DNA of 7,397 nucleotides from Deltaproteobacteria bacterium (GCA_025350085.1 JANXYI010000303.1:1-7397), one strand, 5' to 3'; positions 1-6,410 are shown, counted from the first letter of the stretch. Notes: generated by a model from the sequence alone, not told the origin. Numbers and translations: made by a program.

Positions 1-1425
1 GCGCAGGCGCACCTCGGCCGAGAACTCGCTCCGCCCAGCCAGGGCCTTGTGCCAGCCGCGCCCGAACTCCTCGCGCTCCTCCGGGTGGACAGCCTCAAGC
101 CAGCCCAGGCCCAAGAGCTGCGGGAGGGTCCTGCCGGTCAGGCGCAGCATGCGCTCATTGGCAAAGGTCAGCCGCCCCTTGGCGTCGGTCTCGAAGACCC
201 CCACCGGGGACTGGTGCACCAGGGCGGAGTAGCGCCGCTCGTTCTCGCGCAGGGCCAGCTCCGCGGTCTTCTGGGCAGTGATGTCGCGGCCCAGGCTGAC
301 CAGGCCGAGGCACAGGCCCGTGTCGTCGATGACCGGGGTCTTGACCACGCTGACCCAGGTCTCGCGGCCGTGACGCTTGATGCGCTGGATGAAGTTCACC
401 GGCCCCTGGGTCTCCAGGGCCAATTGGCTGGTGGACTGCTGGATGCGCAGCTCGCCGGGCTCAAAGACGCTCGACAGCGGCTGGCCGAGGAGCGCCTCGC
501 ACGGCTTGTCCACCAGTGCGCACAGGGCCGGGTTGGCCTCGCGCAGGAGCCCGTGTGCGTCGGTGACGTAGATGCTGTCCTGGGCCGACTGGAGCATGGC
601 CCGGAGCAGGCCCTCGCGTTCGCGCAGGGCAGCCTCGGCCGCGCGCTGCTCGGTGACGTCGTGGGTGATGAAGACCACGCCCAGGACGCCGCCCTGGCTG
701 TCCAGGACCGGGGCCTTGTGCACGCTTAAGGTCCGCTGGCCGCTGGCATTGTCGAACTGGCTCTCGTAGACCACGGGGGCGCGCTCGTGCATCACCCACT
801 GGTCGCTGTCGACATGCCGGGCGTTGCGGCGGCGGTCGAAAAAGTCGCCGCTCTTGCGGCCCAGCACCTCGCGGCAGGCCAGGCCCAGGAGCTGGCAGAA
901 GGCCGGGTTGGCCTCGCGGTAGATGTGGTTCTTGTCCTTGAACCCGATGCCGTCCCCGGCGGAGTCCAGGATGGCCCGCAGCAGGCCCTCGCGTTCGCGC
1001 AGGGTGCGCTCGGCCCGGGTGCGCGCCGTGATGTCGTGGACGATGATGAACACGCTTTCGCGCCCGCCGGGCAGGGTGATGAGCGTGGAGTGGATCTCCA
1101 CGTCGCGCGTCTCCCCGCTCTTCAAACGGTGGCAGCTCAGGACATGCCCGCCGCCGCTCTTGCGGATGCCCGCGAGGATGCTTTTGATTCGGCGCAGGGA
1201 CAGGGTGGACAGGGCCGCGATGGGCAGGCCCACCAGCTCTTCGCGCGGGATGCCGTAGAAGGCGCAGGCCGCCGCGTTGGCGTCCTGGATGGCCCCGGTC
1301 CTGGGGTCGAGCAGGTACATGACCGCCAGATTGGCCTCAAAGGCCGTCTTGAAGACGCTCGCGCTGGCCGGAATATGTTCCGGCGCAGGTTGTTGCGTCG
1401 TGTCTGGCGTCGGTTTTGCGCGCAT
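1..1425 (-). CDS. Multi-PAS-domain sensor protein, C-terminus beyond the left edge
   Basis: Signal-sensing protein, open to the window edge; 475 residues are visible. I read four consecutive PAS modules, at about 24-135, 146-260, 271-385 and 397 onward. Typical PAS features are 'DANAAACAFYGIPREELVG' in module 1, EANPAFCQLLG and EANPALCAL in modules 2 and 3, and the closing D-[IV]-T-x-[QR] strands (HDITART, HDVTEQR, RDITAQK). The modules are joined by short helical linkers (LREREGLLRA twice, then LRENERRYSAL). There is no signal peptide or membrane segment in the visible part, so sensing is probably cytoplasmic. The output domain (histidine kinase, GGDEF or other) is not visible, and no cofactor-binding residue could be assigned. 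The ATG at 1425 has only a weak GGAG 12 bases upstream; an in-frame GTG at 1443 is an alternative. It lies 73 bases after the rsmB stop, so it may be co-transcribed with rsmB or have its own promoter. Confidence 0.9.
   Translation of the reverse strand, partial: MRAKPTPDTTQQPAPEHIPASASVFKTAFEANLAVMYLLDPRTGAIQDANAAACAFYGIPREELVGLPIAALSTLSLRRIKSILAGIRKSGGGHVLSCHRLKSGETRDVEIHSTLITLPGGRESVFIIVHDITARTRAERTLREREGLLRAILDSAGDGIGFKDKNHIYREANPAFCQLLGLACREVLGRKSGDFFDRRRNARHVDSDQWVMHERAPVVYESQFDNASGQRTLSVHKAPVLDSQGGVLGVVFITHDVTEQRAAEAALREREGLLRAMLQSAQDSIYVTDAHGLLREANPALCALVDKPCEALLGQPLSSVFEPGELRIQQSTSQLALETQGPVNFIQRIKRHGRETWVSVVKTPVIDDTGLCLGLVSLGRDITAQKTAELALRENERRYSALVHQSPVGVFETDAKGRLTFANERMLRLTGRTLPQLLGLGWLEAVHPEEREEFGRGWHKALAGRSEFSAEVRLR
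596..629. repeat. 34-bp direct repeat, copy 1, inside the PAS gene
   Basis: This copy matches 971-1004 at 33 of 34 positions. It encodes the linker between PAS modules 2 and 3 (LREREGLLRAM on the minus strand). The copies are exactly 375 bases (125 codons) apart, so the repeat keeps frame and module spacing. Confidence 0.85.
971..1004. repeat. 34-bp direct repeat, copy 2, inside the PAS gene
   Basis: Partner of 596-629, with a single base difference. It encodes the linker between PAS modules 1 and 2 (LREREGLLRAI on the minus strand). A shorter match also recurs at about 525-545 and 898-918, where both copies encode REANPA in the PAS core. The pattern suggests duplication of a PAS-plus-linker unit, or gene conversion between units. 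Confidence 0.85.
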
Positions 1426-1446
1426 GGGTTTCCGCTGCTCCACTTT

Positions 1447-1464
1447 CCCGGGTACCTGCCCAGG
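1447..1464 (-). other. Small hairpin in the gap between rsmB and the PAS gene
   Basis: On the minus strand the transcript would read CCUGGG-CAGGUA-CCCGGG, a 6-bp stem with one G-U pair and a 6-base loop, 22 bases before the PAS start codon. No U-tract follows, so it is not a convincing intrinsic terminator. It could attenuate expression between the two genes or mean nothing in such GC-rich DNA. Confidence 0.3.
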
Positions 1465-1498
1465 CGCGTCCTGTAAAGGGGGCCGGGATTCCCGCCGC

Positions 1499-2836
1499 TC
1501 AGTCGGCCTTGGTCAGGCTGGCGGCAAAAAAGAACTCGCCCGTGGGCACCTCGGTCCCGGTGGCCCAGGTGGCGGACAGGCGCGCGCCGGGCTCGGCCTC
1601 AAGGAACCGGGCCACCTGGAGCTGGTTCTCGTCCGGGTTCAGGGTGCAGGTCAGGTAGTGGAGCGTGCCGCCAGGGGCGAGCGCCGCAAACCCCTGGCGC
1701 AGCATGGCCGCCTGGGTGGCCGCGAGCTTGGCCGCGTCCTCGGATGTGCGCTTCCACTTGATGTCCGGCCGACGCGAGAGCGTGCCCAGCCCGGTGCAGG
1801 GCGCGTCGAGCAGGATGCTACCGGGCCGTGCCGGGCCGGGAAGTTCCGCCGGTTCGTCGGCCCGGGCGCGGAACACGAACAACCGCCCGTCCTCCATGGC
1901 CGGGGCCAGCTCGCGCGAGAGCGCCCCCAGCCTGCCCTGGTGGATGTCGCTGGCGAGCACCGGGGCGAGCCCGGCCTCCAGCAAGAGCCGGGTCTTGCCG
2001 CCGCGTCCGGCGCAGGCGTCCCAGACCGGGGTCTTCCAGCGCTCCGGGGCAAGCTGGGCCAAGGCCTCGCGTGCGCCGAAGCCCTGCCGGTACAGGGCGG
2101 ACAACTCCGGCGTACTCAGGGTCAGGGCCGCGGCCAGGGCCGCAAGGGAGGTGCCGGGCTCAAAGGCCAGGCCCAGGCCCTGGCGTCCCAGGCAGGCCGG
2201 GTGCGCGGCCAGGCGGGTTGCGAGGGCCTCGGCCTCCGCAGCGCCGTCCAGGGCCTGCGGGTTCACGGCCAGGCCCACGGCAGGCGGCCGGGCCTGGGCC
2301 TTCAGGTAGCGCGCCACGTCCTCGCGCGGATATTCGTTCAACCACAGGCGCACGATCCACTCCGGACAGGAGTAGAAGCGCGACAGGGCCTGGACCTCGT
2401 CCTTCGCGTTCTCGCGGTACGGGGTGATGGTGCGCGCGGCCGGGGCGATGTCCGCCACGCGGCGCAGGACCGCGTTGAACAGCCCGGACAGGTGCGCTTT
2501 GGTGTAGCCCTTGGCCCAGTCCACGGCCCAGTTCACGCTGGCATAGGCAGGCACACGGTCCAGGTGGACGATCTCGTAGGCGGCCAGGCCCAGCGCCAGC
2601 TGCGCCTCGTCCGGCAGCCTGCGCTTGGGGTCGAGAAAACGCGCCAGAAGCGCATCGGCGCGGCCCTTGAGGCGGCAGTAGCCGTAGACCAGCTCGGTGA
2701 CGAGCCCGGCGTCGCGGTCCGAGAGCGGGTCGGCCATGAGAGCCGTATCCAGGGCGGCCTGGAGATCGCGGCCCTCCAGCAGGCAGGCGGTCAGGCAGTC
2801 CAGGGCCACGGCCCGGGCCGGAGGCAGTGCAGCCAC
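1499..2836 (-). CDS. rsmB: 16S rRNA (cytosine-C5) methyltransferase, RsmB/NOP2 family
   Basis: Transfers a methyl group from S-adenosylmethionine to C5 of a 16S rRNA cytosine (C967 in E. coli for RsmB); cytoplasmic, ribosome assembly. The 445 residues are close to E. coli RsmB (about 430). Residues 1-130 form a NusB-like RNA-binding domain ('ALGLAAYEIVHLDRVPAYAS', then VNWAVDWAK). The catalytic domain has SAM motif I DACAGRGGKT (273-282), motif IV DAPCTGLG (344-351) and motif VI TCTLNPDEN (396-404). Both family cysteines are present, C347 (product release) and C397 (nucleophile), 50 residues apart as expected. The N-terminal NusB domain favours RsmB over RsmF. The start is GTG, chosen because AGGGGA lies 5 bases upstream and the NusB domain begins right after it. 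It follows the helicase gene by 9 bases. The family is certain; the exact target cytosine is inferred. Confidence 0.93.
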   Translation of the reverse strand: MAALPPARAVALDCLTACLLEGRDLQAALDTALMADPLSDRDAGLVTELVYGYCRLKGRADALLARFLDPKRRLPDEAQLALGLAAYEIVHLDRVPAYASVNWAVDWAKGYTKAHLSGLFNAVLRRVADIAPAARTITPYRENAKDEVQALSRFYSCPEWIVRLWLNEYPREDVARYLKAQARPPAVGLAVNPQALDGAAEAEALATRLAAHPACLGRQGLGLAFEPGTSLAALAAALTLSTPELSALYRQGFGAREALAQLAPERWKTPVWDACAGRGGKTRLLLEAGLAPVLASDIHQGRLGALSRELAPAMEDGRLFVFRARADEPAELPGPARPGSILLDAPCTGLGTLSRRPDIKWKRTSEDAAKLAATQAAMLRQGFAALAPGGTLHYLTCTLNPDENQLQVARFLEAEPGARLSATWATGTEVPTGEFFFAASLTKAD

Positions 2837-2841
2837 AAAAA

Positions 2842-2847
2842 TCCCCT
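2842..2847 (-). promoter_or_regulatory. Ribosome binding site of rsmB, overlapping the helicase stop codon
   Basis: The SD sequence AGGGGA begins inside the TAG stop of the upstream helicase gene (TAGGGGA) and sits 5 bases before the GTG start of rsmB. It decides the choice of GTG as start. The overlap suggests translational coupling of the two genes. Confidence 0.7.
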
Positions 2848-4495
2848 AGCGCTTGCGGCGGCGTCCGGAACCGGAGCGGCCCTCGCCGCCCTGCCCACCG
2901 GAAGAGCCGCGGCCCTGTCCGCCAGAGTGGCCGCCGCCCTGTCTCTCAGGGGACGGCTCGTGCCTGGGCTCGCTCTTGCCGTCCGGCAAGGGCGGGGGCG
3001 TGTGCATGGCCCGCTGGTAGGACTGGTCGAGGAGCATGGCCAGGAGCAGCACTTGGTCCTCGTCCTGGCTCATGGCCTTGGCCATGTCCACGAAGCGGCG
3101 CATGCGCTCGCGCTCAAGCGAGTCCTTGCCGCGCAGGCGCGCCTCGAGCACCGTGGTCAGGCGCTGGGACACCTGGGCCGCGACGTCGACCTCGGTGGGC
3201 AGGGCGCGTTCCTCCAGCTTGATGCTGTAGGTCCGGGCGATGCGCGTGAGCTCCATCTTCTGCATGACGTCCACCAGCGAGATCACCGTGCCCGAGGCCC
3301 CGGCGCGGCCCGTGCGGCCTGCGCGGTGGATGTAGCTCTCCGGGTTCTCCGGCGGGCTGTACAGGATGACGTGGGAAAGGCCGGGGATGTCGATGCCGCG
3401 CCCCGCTACGTCCGTGGCAATGAGAAACCGCAGCTGGCCCTGGCGCACACTTGTCAGCACCTGGTCGCGCCGCGACTGGGTCAGGTCGGCCGAGAGCTCG
3501 TCGGCGTTGTAGCCGAAGCGCGCCAGGACCGCGGTCAGGTAATGCACGTCGGCCTTGGTGTTGCAGAAGATGATGGCCGACTGCGGGGACTCCATCTCCA
3601 GGATGCGGATGAGGCAGCGGTCCTTGCCCATGGCCGGGACCTCGTAGAAGGCGTGGGTCATGTCCGCGATGTGCACCTGGCCCTCGGACAGCGACAGCCG
3701 ACCGGGGTTGTGCATGAACTCCTGGGCCAGGCGCAGCACCTGCTGCGGGAAGGTGGCCGAAAACATGGCCGCGTGGATGCGCTTGCGCTGGGGGATGTAG
3801 CGCTGGATGTCCTTCATGTCCGGGTAGAAGCCGATGGAGAGCATGCGGTCGGCCTCGTCGAAGATCAGCGTACTTAAGTCGGCCAGCGACAGGGAGCGCT
3901 TGAGCAGGTGGTCCAGGATGCGGCCCGGGGTGCCGACCACGATCTGCGCGCCGCGGGCAAAGGCGTCGAGCTGCGCGCCGTAGCCCACGCCGCCGTACAC
4001 GGCGATGGTCTCGATGCCCGTGCCGGAGAAGACCATCTCGGCCTCGGCCGCCACCTGCTGGGCCAGCTCGCGCGTGGGCACCAGAATGAGCACCTGGCAG
4101 GAGGTCTGGCTGGTCTTGAGGCGGCCCATGAGCGGCAGCAGGAAGGCCCCGGTCTTGCCCGAGCCTGTCTGGGCCTGGACCATGATGTCGCGGTTTTTGA
4201 GCATGTAGGGCAGGGCCTGCTGCTGCACGGGCATGAGGCTGGCCCAGCCTGCGCGGGCGCAGGCCTCGCGCATGGAGGCGGGCAGGTCGGCAAGCTGCAC
4301 TTCGGGCAGGGCGTCCTCGGGCGCGATGACTCCCACGGCCTCCACCGGCGTGGCCTGCTGGGCCTGCTCGGCGTAGAGCAGGGCCTTCTGGACCTGGGTC
4401 AGGCCAGCGGCCTGGAGGGGCGCCTTGGCGCCCTGTTTGTCACTCACATCGTCGGTCGGGGTCTCTTTGTCGGAAATGTTCTTGTCGTCAGTCAT
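2846..4495 (-). CDS. DEAD-box ATP-dependent RNA helicase
   Basis: Unwinds or remodels RNA duplexes using ATP. All core motifs are in order: Walker A AQTGSGKT (108-115), Ia PTRELAQ (140-146), Ib TPGR (189-192), II DEAD (213-216), III SAT (246-248), IV IIFCNTK (308-314), V TDVAGRGID (361-369) and VI HRAGRTGR (390-397). An acidic N-terminal extension of about 60 residues precedes the core. The last 45 or so residues are a disordered Gly/Ser/Arg-rich tail ending RRRKR, typical of RNA-binding tails in RhlE/DeaD-like helicases. The Q motif is atypical (see findings). The ATG at 4495 has AGGAGA about 10 bases upstream. It lies 21 bases after the SPFH gene and 9 before rsmB, which suggests a role in rRNA processing or ribosome assembly. 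The subfamily (RhlE, RhlB, SrmB or DeaD) cannot be fixed by eye, so no symbol is given. Confidence 0.95.
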   Translation of the reverse strand: MTDDKNISDKETPTDDVSDKQGAKAPLQAAGLTQVQKALLYAEQAQQATPVEAVGVIAPEDALPEVQLADLPASMREACARAGWASLMPVQQQALPYMLKNRDIMVQAQTGSGKTGAFLLPLMGRLKTSQTSCQVLILVPTRELAQQVAAEAEMVFSGTGIETIAVYGGVGYGAQLDAFARGAQIVVGTPGRILDHLLKRSLSLADLSTLIFDEADRMLSIGFYPDMKDIQRYIPQRKRIHAAMFSATFPQQVLRLAQEFMHNPGRLSLSEGQVHIADMTHAFYEVPAMGKDRCLIRILEMESPQSAIIFCNTKADVHYLTAVLARFGYNADELSADLTQSRRDQVLTSVRQGQLRFLIATDVAGRGIDIPGLSHVILYSPPENPESYIHRAGRTGRAGASGTVISLVDVMQKMELTRIARTYSIKLEERALPTEVDVAAQVSQRLTTVLEARLRGKDSLERERMRRFVDMAKAMSQDEDQVLLLAMLLDQSYQRAMHTPPPLPDGKSEPRHEPSPERQGGGHSGGQGRGSSGGQGGEGRSGSGRRRKR

Positions 4496-4516
4496 CTGCG
4501 GTGATTCTCCTGCGCG

Positions 4517-5500
4517 CTAGCCGCCGAAACCCTTGGGGGTCGGGATCTGCGCGCCTTGTTCAGTGTGTGCAAAGGCCTTGCCGCCGCGCACGCCGTCCAC
4601 CACGGCCAGGGCCTGGGCGACGAGGGAGGCCACATCGGCCACGTTGGCCGGAAGGATGAGCGTGTTGTTCTGCTTGGCCAGGTTGCCGAATTCGGCGATG
4701 TACTTCTCGGCCAGGCGCACCCGTGCGGCGTCCATGCCGCCGGGCCCGTTGAGCGCGTCGGCCACGCGGCGGATGCCCTCGGCTGTGGCCTGGGCCACGA
4801 TCTCGATCTCGCTGGCGCGGCCCTCGGCTTCGTTCACGCGCTTCTGCTTCTCGCCCTCGGACACGTTGATGGCCTGCTGGCGCTGGCCCTCGGCCATGTT
4901 GATGCGCGCCTGGCGTTCGCCCTCGCTTCTCGCGATCTCGGCGCGCTTCTCGCGCTCAGCCTTCACCTGCAGCTCCATGGCCGCCATGATGCCCGGGGGC
5001 GGGTTGATGTCCTTGATCTCGTAGCGCAGGACCTTGATGCCCCAGTTGAGCGCGGCCTCGTCCACCGCGGTGATGACCTGGTGGTTGATGGTCTCGCGGG
5101 TCTCGAAGGTCTTGTCCAGGTCGATCTTGCCGATGGCCGAGCGCAGGCTCGTCTGCGAAAGCTGGATGGCCGCCTGGTAGTAGTTCACGATGCCGTAGCT
5201 GGAGAGCTTGGAGTCGCGCACCTCGAGGTAGACCACGCCGTCGATGGAGACTGAGACGTTGTCGCGGGTGATGCAGACCTGGGGCGGGATCTCCAGCACC
5301 TCCTCCTTGAGCGAGCGCTTGTAGGCGATGCGGTCGATGAAGGGGATGAGGATGTGGAAACCGGCGTCCAGCGTGCTCGCGTATTTGCCCAGGCGCTCGA
5401 CGATGAACTCCGACTTCTGCGGCACCACCACCGCGGTTTTGGCAAAGACGATGATGACCAGCATGGCCAGAACGATGAGGATGAAGATGCTTGCATCCAT
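4517..5500 (-). CDS. SPFH/band-7 membrane protein, stomatin/QmcA type
   Basis: Member of the stomatin-prohibitin-flotillin-HflK/C superfamily, which builds large oligomers on membranes and organises microdomains or regulates proteases. Of 327 residues, 4-20 are a single N-terminal membrane segment. The SPFH domain covers about 23-175, with family signatures 'VERLGKYASTLDAGFHILIP', ITRDNVSVSIDGVVYLEV and 'NWGIKVLRYEIKDINPPPGI'. Residues 181-235 are a charged coiled coil built of five 11-residue repeats, followed by a C-terminal helical part with AEKYIAEFGNLAKQNNTLILP. The length is near E. coli QmcA (about 305). The ATG at 5500 is preceded by a strong AAGGAGG (5509-5515) lying inside the end of nfeD. 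The adjacent NfeD-like gene, 3 bases upstream, is the classical partner (compare E. coli qmcA-ybbJ). The precise cellular role is unknown. Confidence 0.93.
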   Translation of the reverse strand: MDASIFILIVLAMLVIIVFAKTAVVVPQKSEFIVERLGKYASTLDAGFHILIPFIDRIAYKRSLKEEVLEIPPQVCITRDNVSVSIDGVVYLEVRDSKLSSYGIVNYYQAAIQLSQTSLRSAIGKIDLDKTFETRETINHQVITAVDEAALNWGIKVLRYEIKDINPPPGIMAAMELQVKAEREKRAEIARSEGERQARINMAEGQRQQAINVSEGEKQKRVNEAEGRASEIEIVAQATAEGIRRVADALNGPGGMDAARVRLAEKYIAEFGNLAKQNNTLILPANVADVASLVAQALAVVDGVRGGKAFAHTEQGAQIPTPKGFGG

Positions 5501-5503
5501 GAC

Positions 5504-5968
5504 CTAGGCCTCCTTGGCCGGGCGCACGAGGTACGCGCCAGTGTCGTTCTGCGCCTGGCCGAGGATGAGCACAATCTCGCCCTCGGCGATGGGGGCGCCG
5601 GACTCCGCCCGCCAGAAGCTGCCGCGGAACTTGATCTCGCCGGGCGCGCCAGGCCCGATGGCCCGGGTGACCAGGGCGGTTTTGCCTGCGTCCTGGTTAT
5701 CCAGGCCCGGTCCCTCGGTGGCGGAATGGGTGCGGCCGCGGAACACGCGCAGGAAAAGGCGCCGGAGCAGGGCCATGCCCGCCAGGGACACGGCCAAAAA
5801 GACCACGAACTGCCCGCCCAGGCTTAACCCCACAATGGCGGACAGGGATGCGGCCACGGCCCCCAGGGCGAAGAACAGCAGCACGAAGCCGGGCAGGGCC
5901 AGCTCGGCGAGCAGAAATGCCACCCCGGCCAGAAACCAGAGCACGTGCGCTGAATAGAACCAGTCCAT
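5504..5968 (-). CDS. NfeD-like (YbbJ-type) membrane protein, short form
   Basis: A 154-residue partner protein for the SPFH/stomatin homologue encoded just downstream. Three hydrophobic helices lie at about 8-24, 27-45 and 53-68 (starting MDWFYSAHVLWFLAGVAFLL). A hydrophilic C-terminal part at about 90-150 has the NfeD OB-fold pattern: GKTALVTRAI, GEIKFRGSFWRAES, IAEGEIVLILGQ. There is no ClpP-like protease domain, so this is the short NfeD class found beside QmcA-like proteins. The frame stays open upstream to 6235, but that extension would overlap the divergent small gene and its promoter and has no hydrophobic or conserved character. The ATG at 5968, with GGAGG 10 bases upstream, starts directly at the first membrane helix and is clearly better. 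It is first in the minus-strand operon. The family call is firm; its molecular function (stabilising or bridging SPFH oligomers) is inferred from relatives. Confidence 0.9.
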   Translation of the reverse strand: MDWFYSAHVLWFLAGVAFLLAELALPGFVLLFFALGAVAASLSAIVGLSLGGQFVVFLAVSLAGMALLRRLFLRVFRGRTHSATEGPGLDNQDAGKTALVTRAIGPGAPGEIKFRGSFWRAESGAPIAEGEIVLILGQAQNDTGAYLVRPAKEA

Positions 5969-5970
5969 GC

Positions 5971-5982
5971 GAGGGCGCCCTC
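5971..5982 (-). promoter_or_regulatory. 12-bp perfect palindrome covering the nfeD ribosome binding site
   Basis: GAGGGCGCCCTC lies between the nfeD SD core (GGAGG, 5979-5983) and its start codon and shares four bases with the SD. In RNA it can fold only as GAGG-GCGC-CCUC, a 4-bp stem that would mask the SD; in DNA it could be a dimer-binding site. Whether it acts is unknown. Confidence 0.35.
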
Positions 5983-5996
5983 CACCGTATTCTCGA

Positions 5997-6025
5997 CACA
6001 TACGCCAATGCCGGGCGCACGGCAA
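5997..6025 (-). promoter_or_regulatory. Candidate promoter for the nfeD-SPFH-helicase-rsmB operon
   Basis: On the minus strand, TTGCCG (6025-6020) and TATGTG (6002-5997) are 17 bases apart, giving a leader of about 22 bases before the nfeD ATG. The -10 matches the sigma70 consensus at only three of six positions, so this is a weak call. Confidence 0.35.
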
Positions 6026-6110
6026 GGGCAGGCCCGGCCGCGGTTCCGGCCCTGAGACTGGGCCTCTCCACACCCCGCTCAGCATCCACACGCACTCCGC
6101 GCGTTGCCTC

Positions 6111-6139
6111 TTGCCCGGCTTCTGACCCCGGGCTAATAC
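6111..6139 (+). promoter_or_regulatory. Sigma70-type promoter for the small gene
   Basis: TTGCCC (6111-6116) and TAATAC (6134-6139) are separated by 17 bases. The predicted transcription start near 6146 leaves a leader of about 40 bases before the ATG at 6185. The A/T-rich -10 stands out from the GC-rich surroundings. Confidence 0.6.
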
Positions 6140-6184
6140 GCCCAAGCCTTTCCGCCGATAAGGCAGGTAACAGGAGTTGAGACC

Positions 6185-6367
6185 ATGAACAGCCCGCACC
6201 CCTCCGCTGCCCAGCACTACCTGAACCCCCTGCACGTCTACTGTCGGCTCTGCGACATGGGCCTGCCGACCCCCGTGGCCCGGACCCTCAGCGCCGGGTA
6301 CGAGCGCATGATCTACCGCCCGGCCTCAAGCACTCCCGGACCCGCGGCCAGGCCCGGCACCCGGTAG
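6185..6367 (+). CDS. Small protein of unknown function (60 aa)
   Basis: I do not recognise a named family. Evidence for a real gene: an AGGAG SD at 6172-6176 spaced 8 bases from the ATG, a good promoter upstream, and a sequence that is not simply GC-driven in its first 45 residues ('[17 protein letters not shown]', then [12 protein letters not shown]). Residues 10-46 look like a compact helical unit with several aromatic residues and two cysteines in a CxxC arrangement (C20, C23). The last 15 residues are Pro/Ala/Ser-rich and probably disordered. No signal peptide or membrane helix is seen. It has six arginines but no arginine codon run, so it does not look like an arginine leader peptide for the downstream argB. 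It may be a lineage-restricted small protein; its function is open. Confidence 0.7.
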   Translation: MNSPHPSAAQHYLNPLHVYCRLCDMGLPTPVARTLSAGYERMIYRPASSTPGPAARPGTR

Positions 6368-6374
6368 GCCGCGC

Positions 6375-6400
6375 GCAGTCAGGTCCGACGCCCCGACTGC
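6375..6400. repeat. Inverted repeat after the small gene
   Basis: GCAGTC (6375-6380) and GACTGC (6395-6400) form a perfect 6-bp stem around a 14-base spacer, beginning 7 bases after the stop codon of the small gene and 10 bases before the argB -35 box. No T-tract follows, so a classical intrinsic terminator is unlikely. It could be a protein-binding site or a 3'-end stem. Confidence 0.35.
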
Positions 6401-6410
6401 TCTGCCCTCC

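Noticed and set aside
49..1476. Plus-strand reading frames of 226 and 229 codons opposite the PAS gene
   Set aside because: They are shadows of the PAS coding frame. The minus strand translates into four clear PAS modules across the same DNA.
1482..1496. Possible intrinsic terminator just after rsmB (CGGGAATCCCG)
   Set aside because: The stem is only 4 bp with a 3-base loop, and the following bases are CCCCCTTTAC with no proper T-tract.
1277..3877. 866-codon plus-strand reading frame
   Set aside because: It lies antisense to rsmB and the helicase, which both have full sets of family motifs. The translation is a Gly/Arg/Gln/His-rich product typical of frames opposite GC-rich genes, with no domain I can recognise.
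3908..5827. Plus-strand reading frames of 198, 232 and 157 codons opposite the helicase, SPFH and nfeD genes
   Set aside because: All are antisense to genes with certain family membership and have composition typical of shadow frames.
5969..6235. Longer N terminus for the NfeD-like protein (243 aa)
   Set aside because: The extension would read through the divergent promoter region and the start of the small gene. The ATG at 5968 has its own SD and begins right at the first membrane helix.
6185..6367. Arginine leader peptide controlling argB by attenuation
   Set aside because: The six arginine codons are scattered, the frame is long for a leader peptide, and no terminator/antiterminator pair is seen between it and argB.
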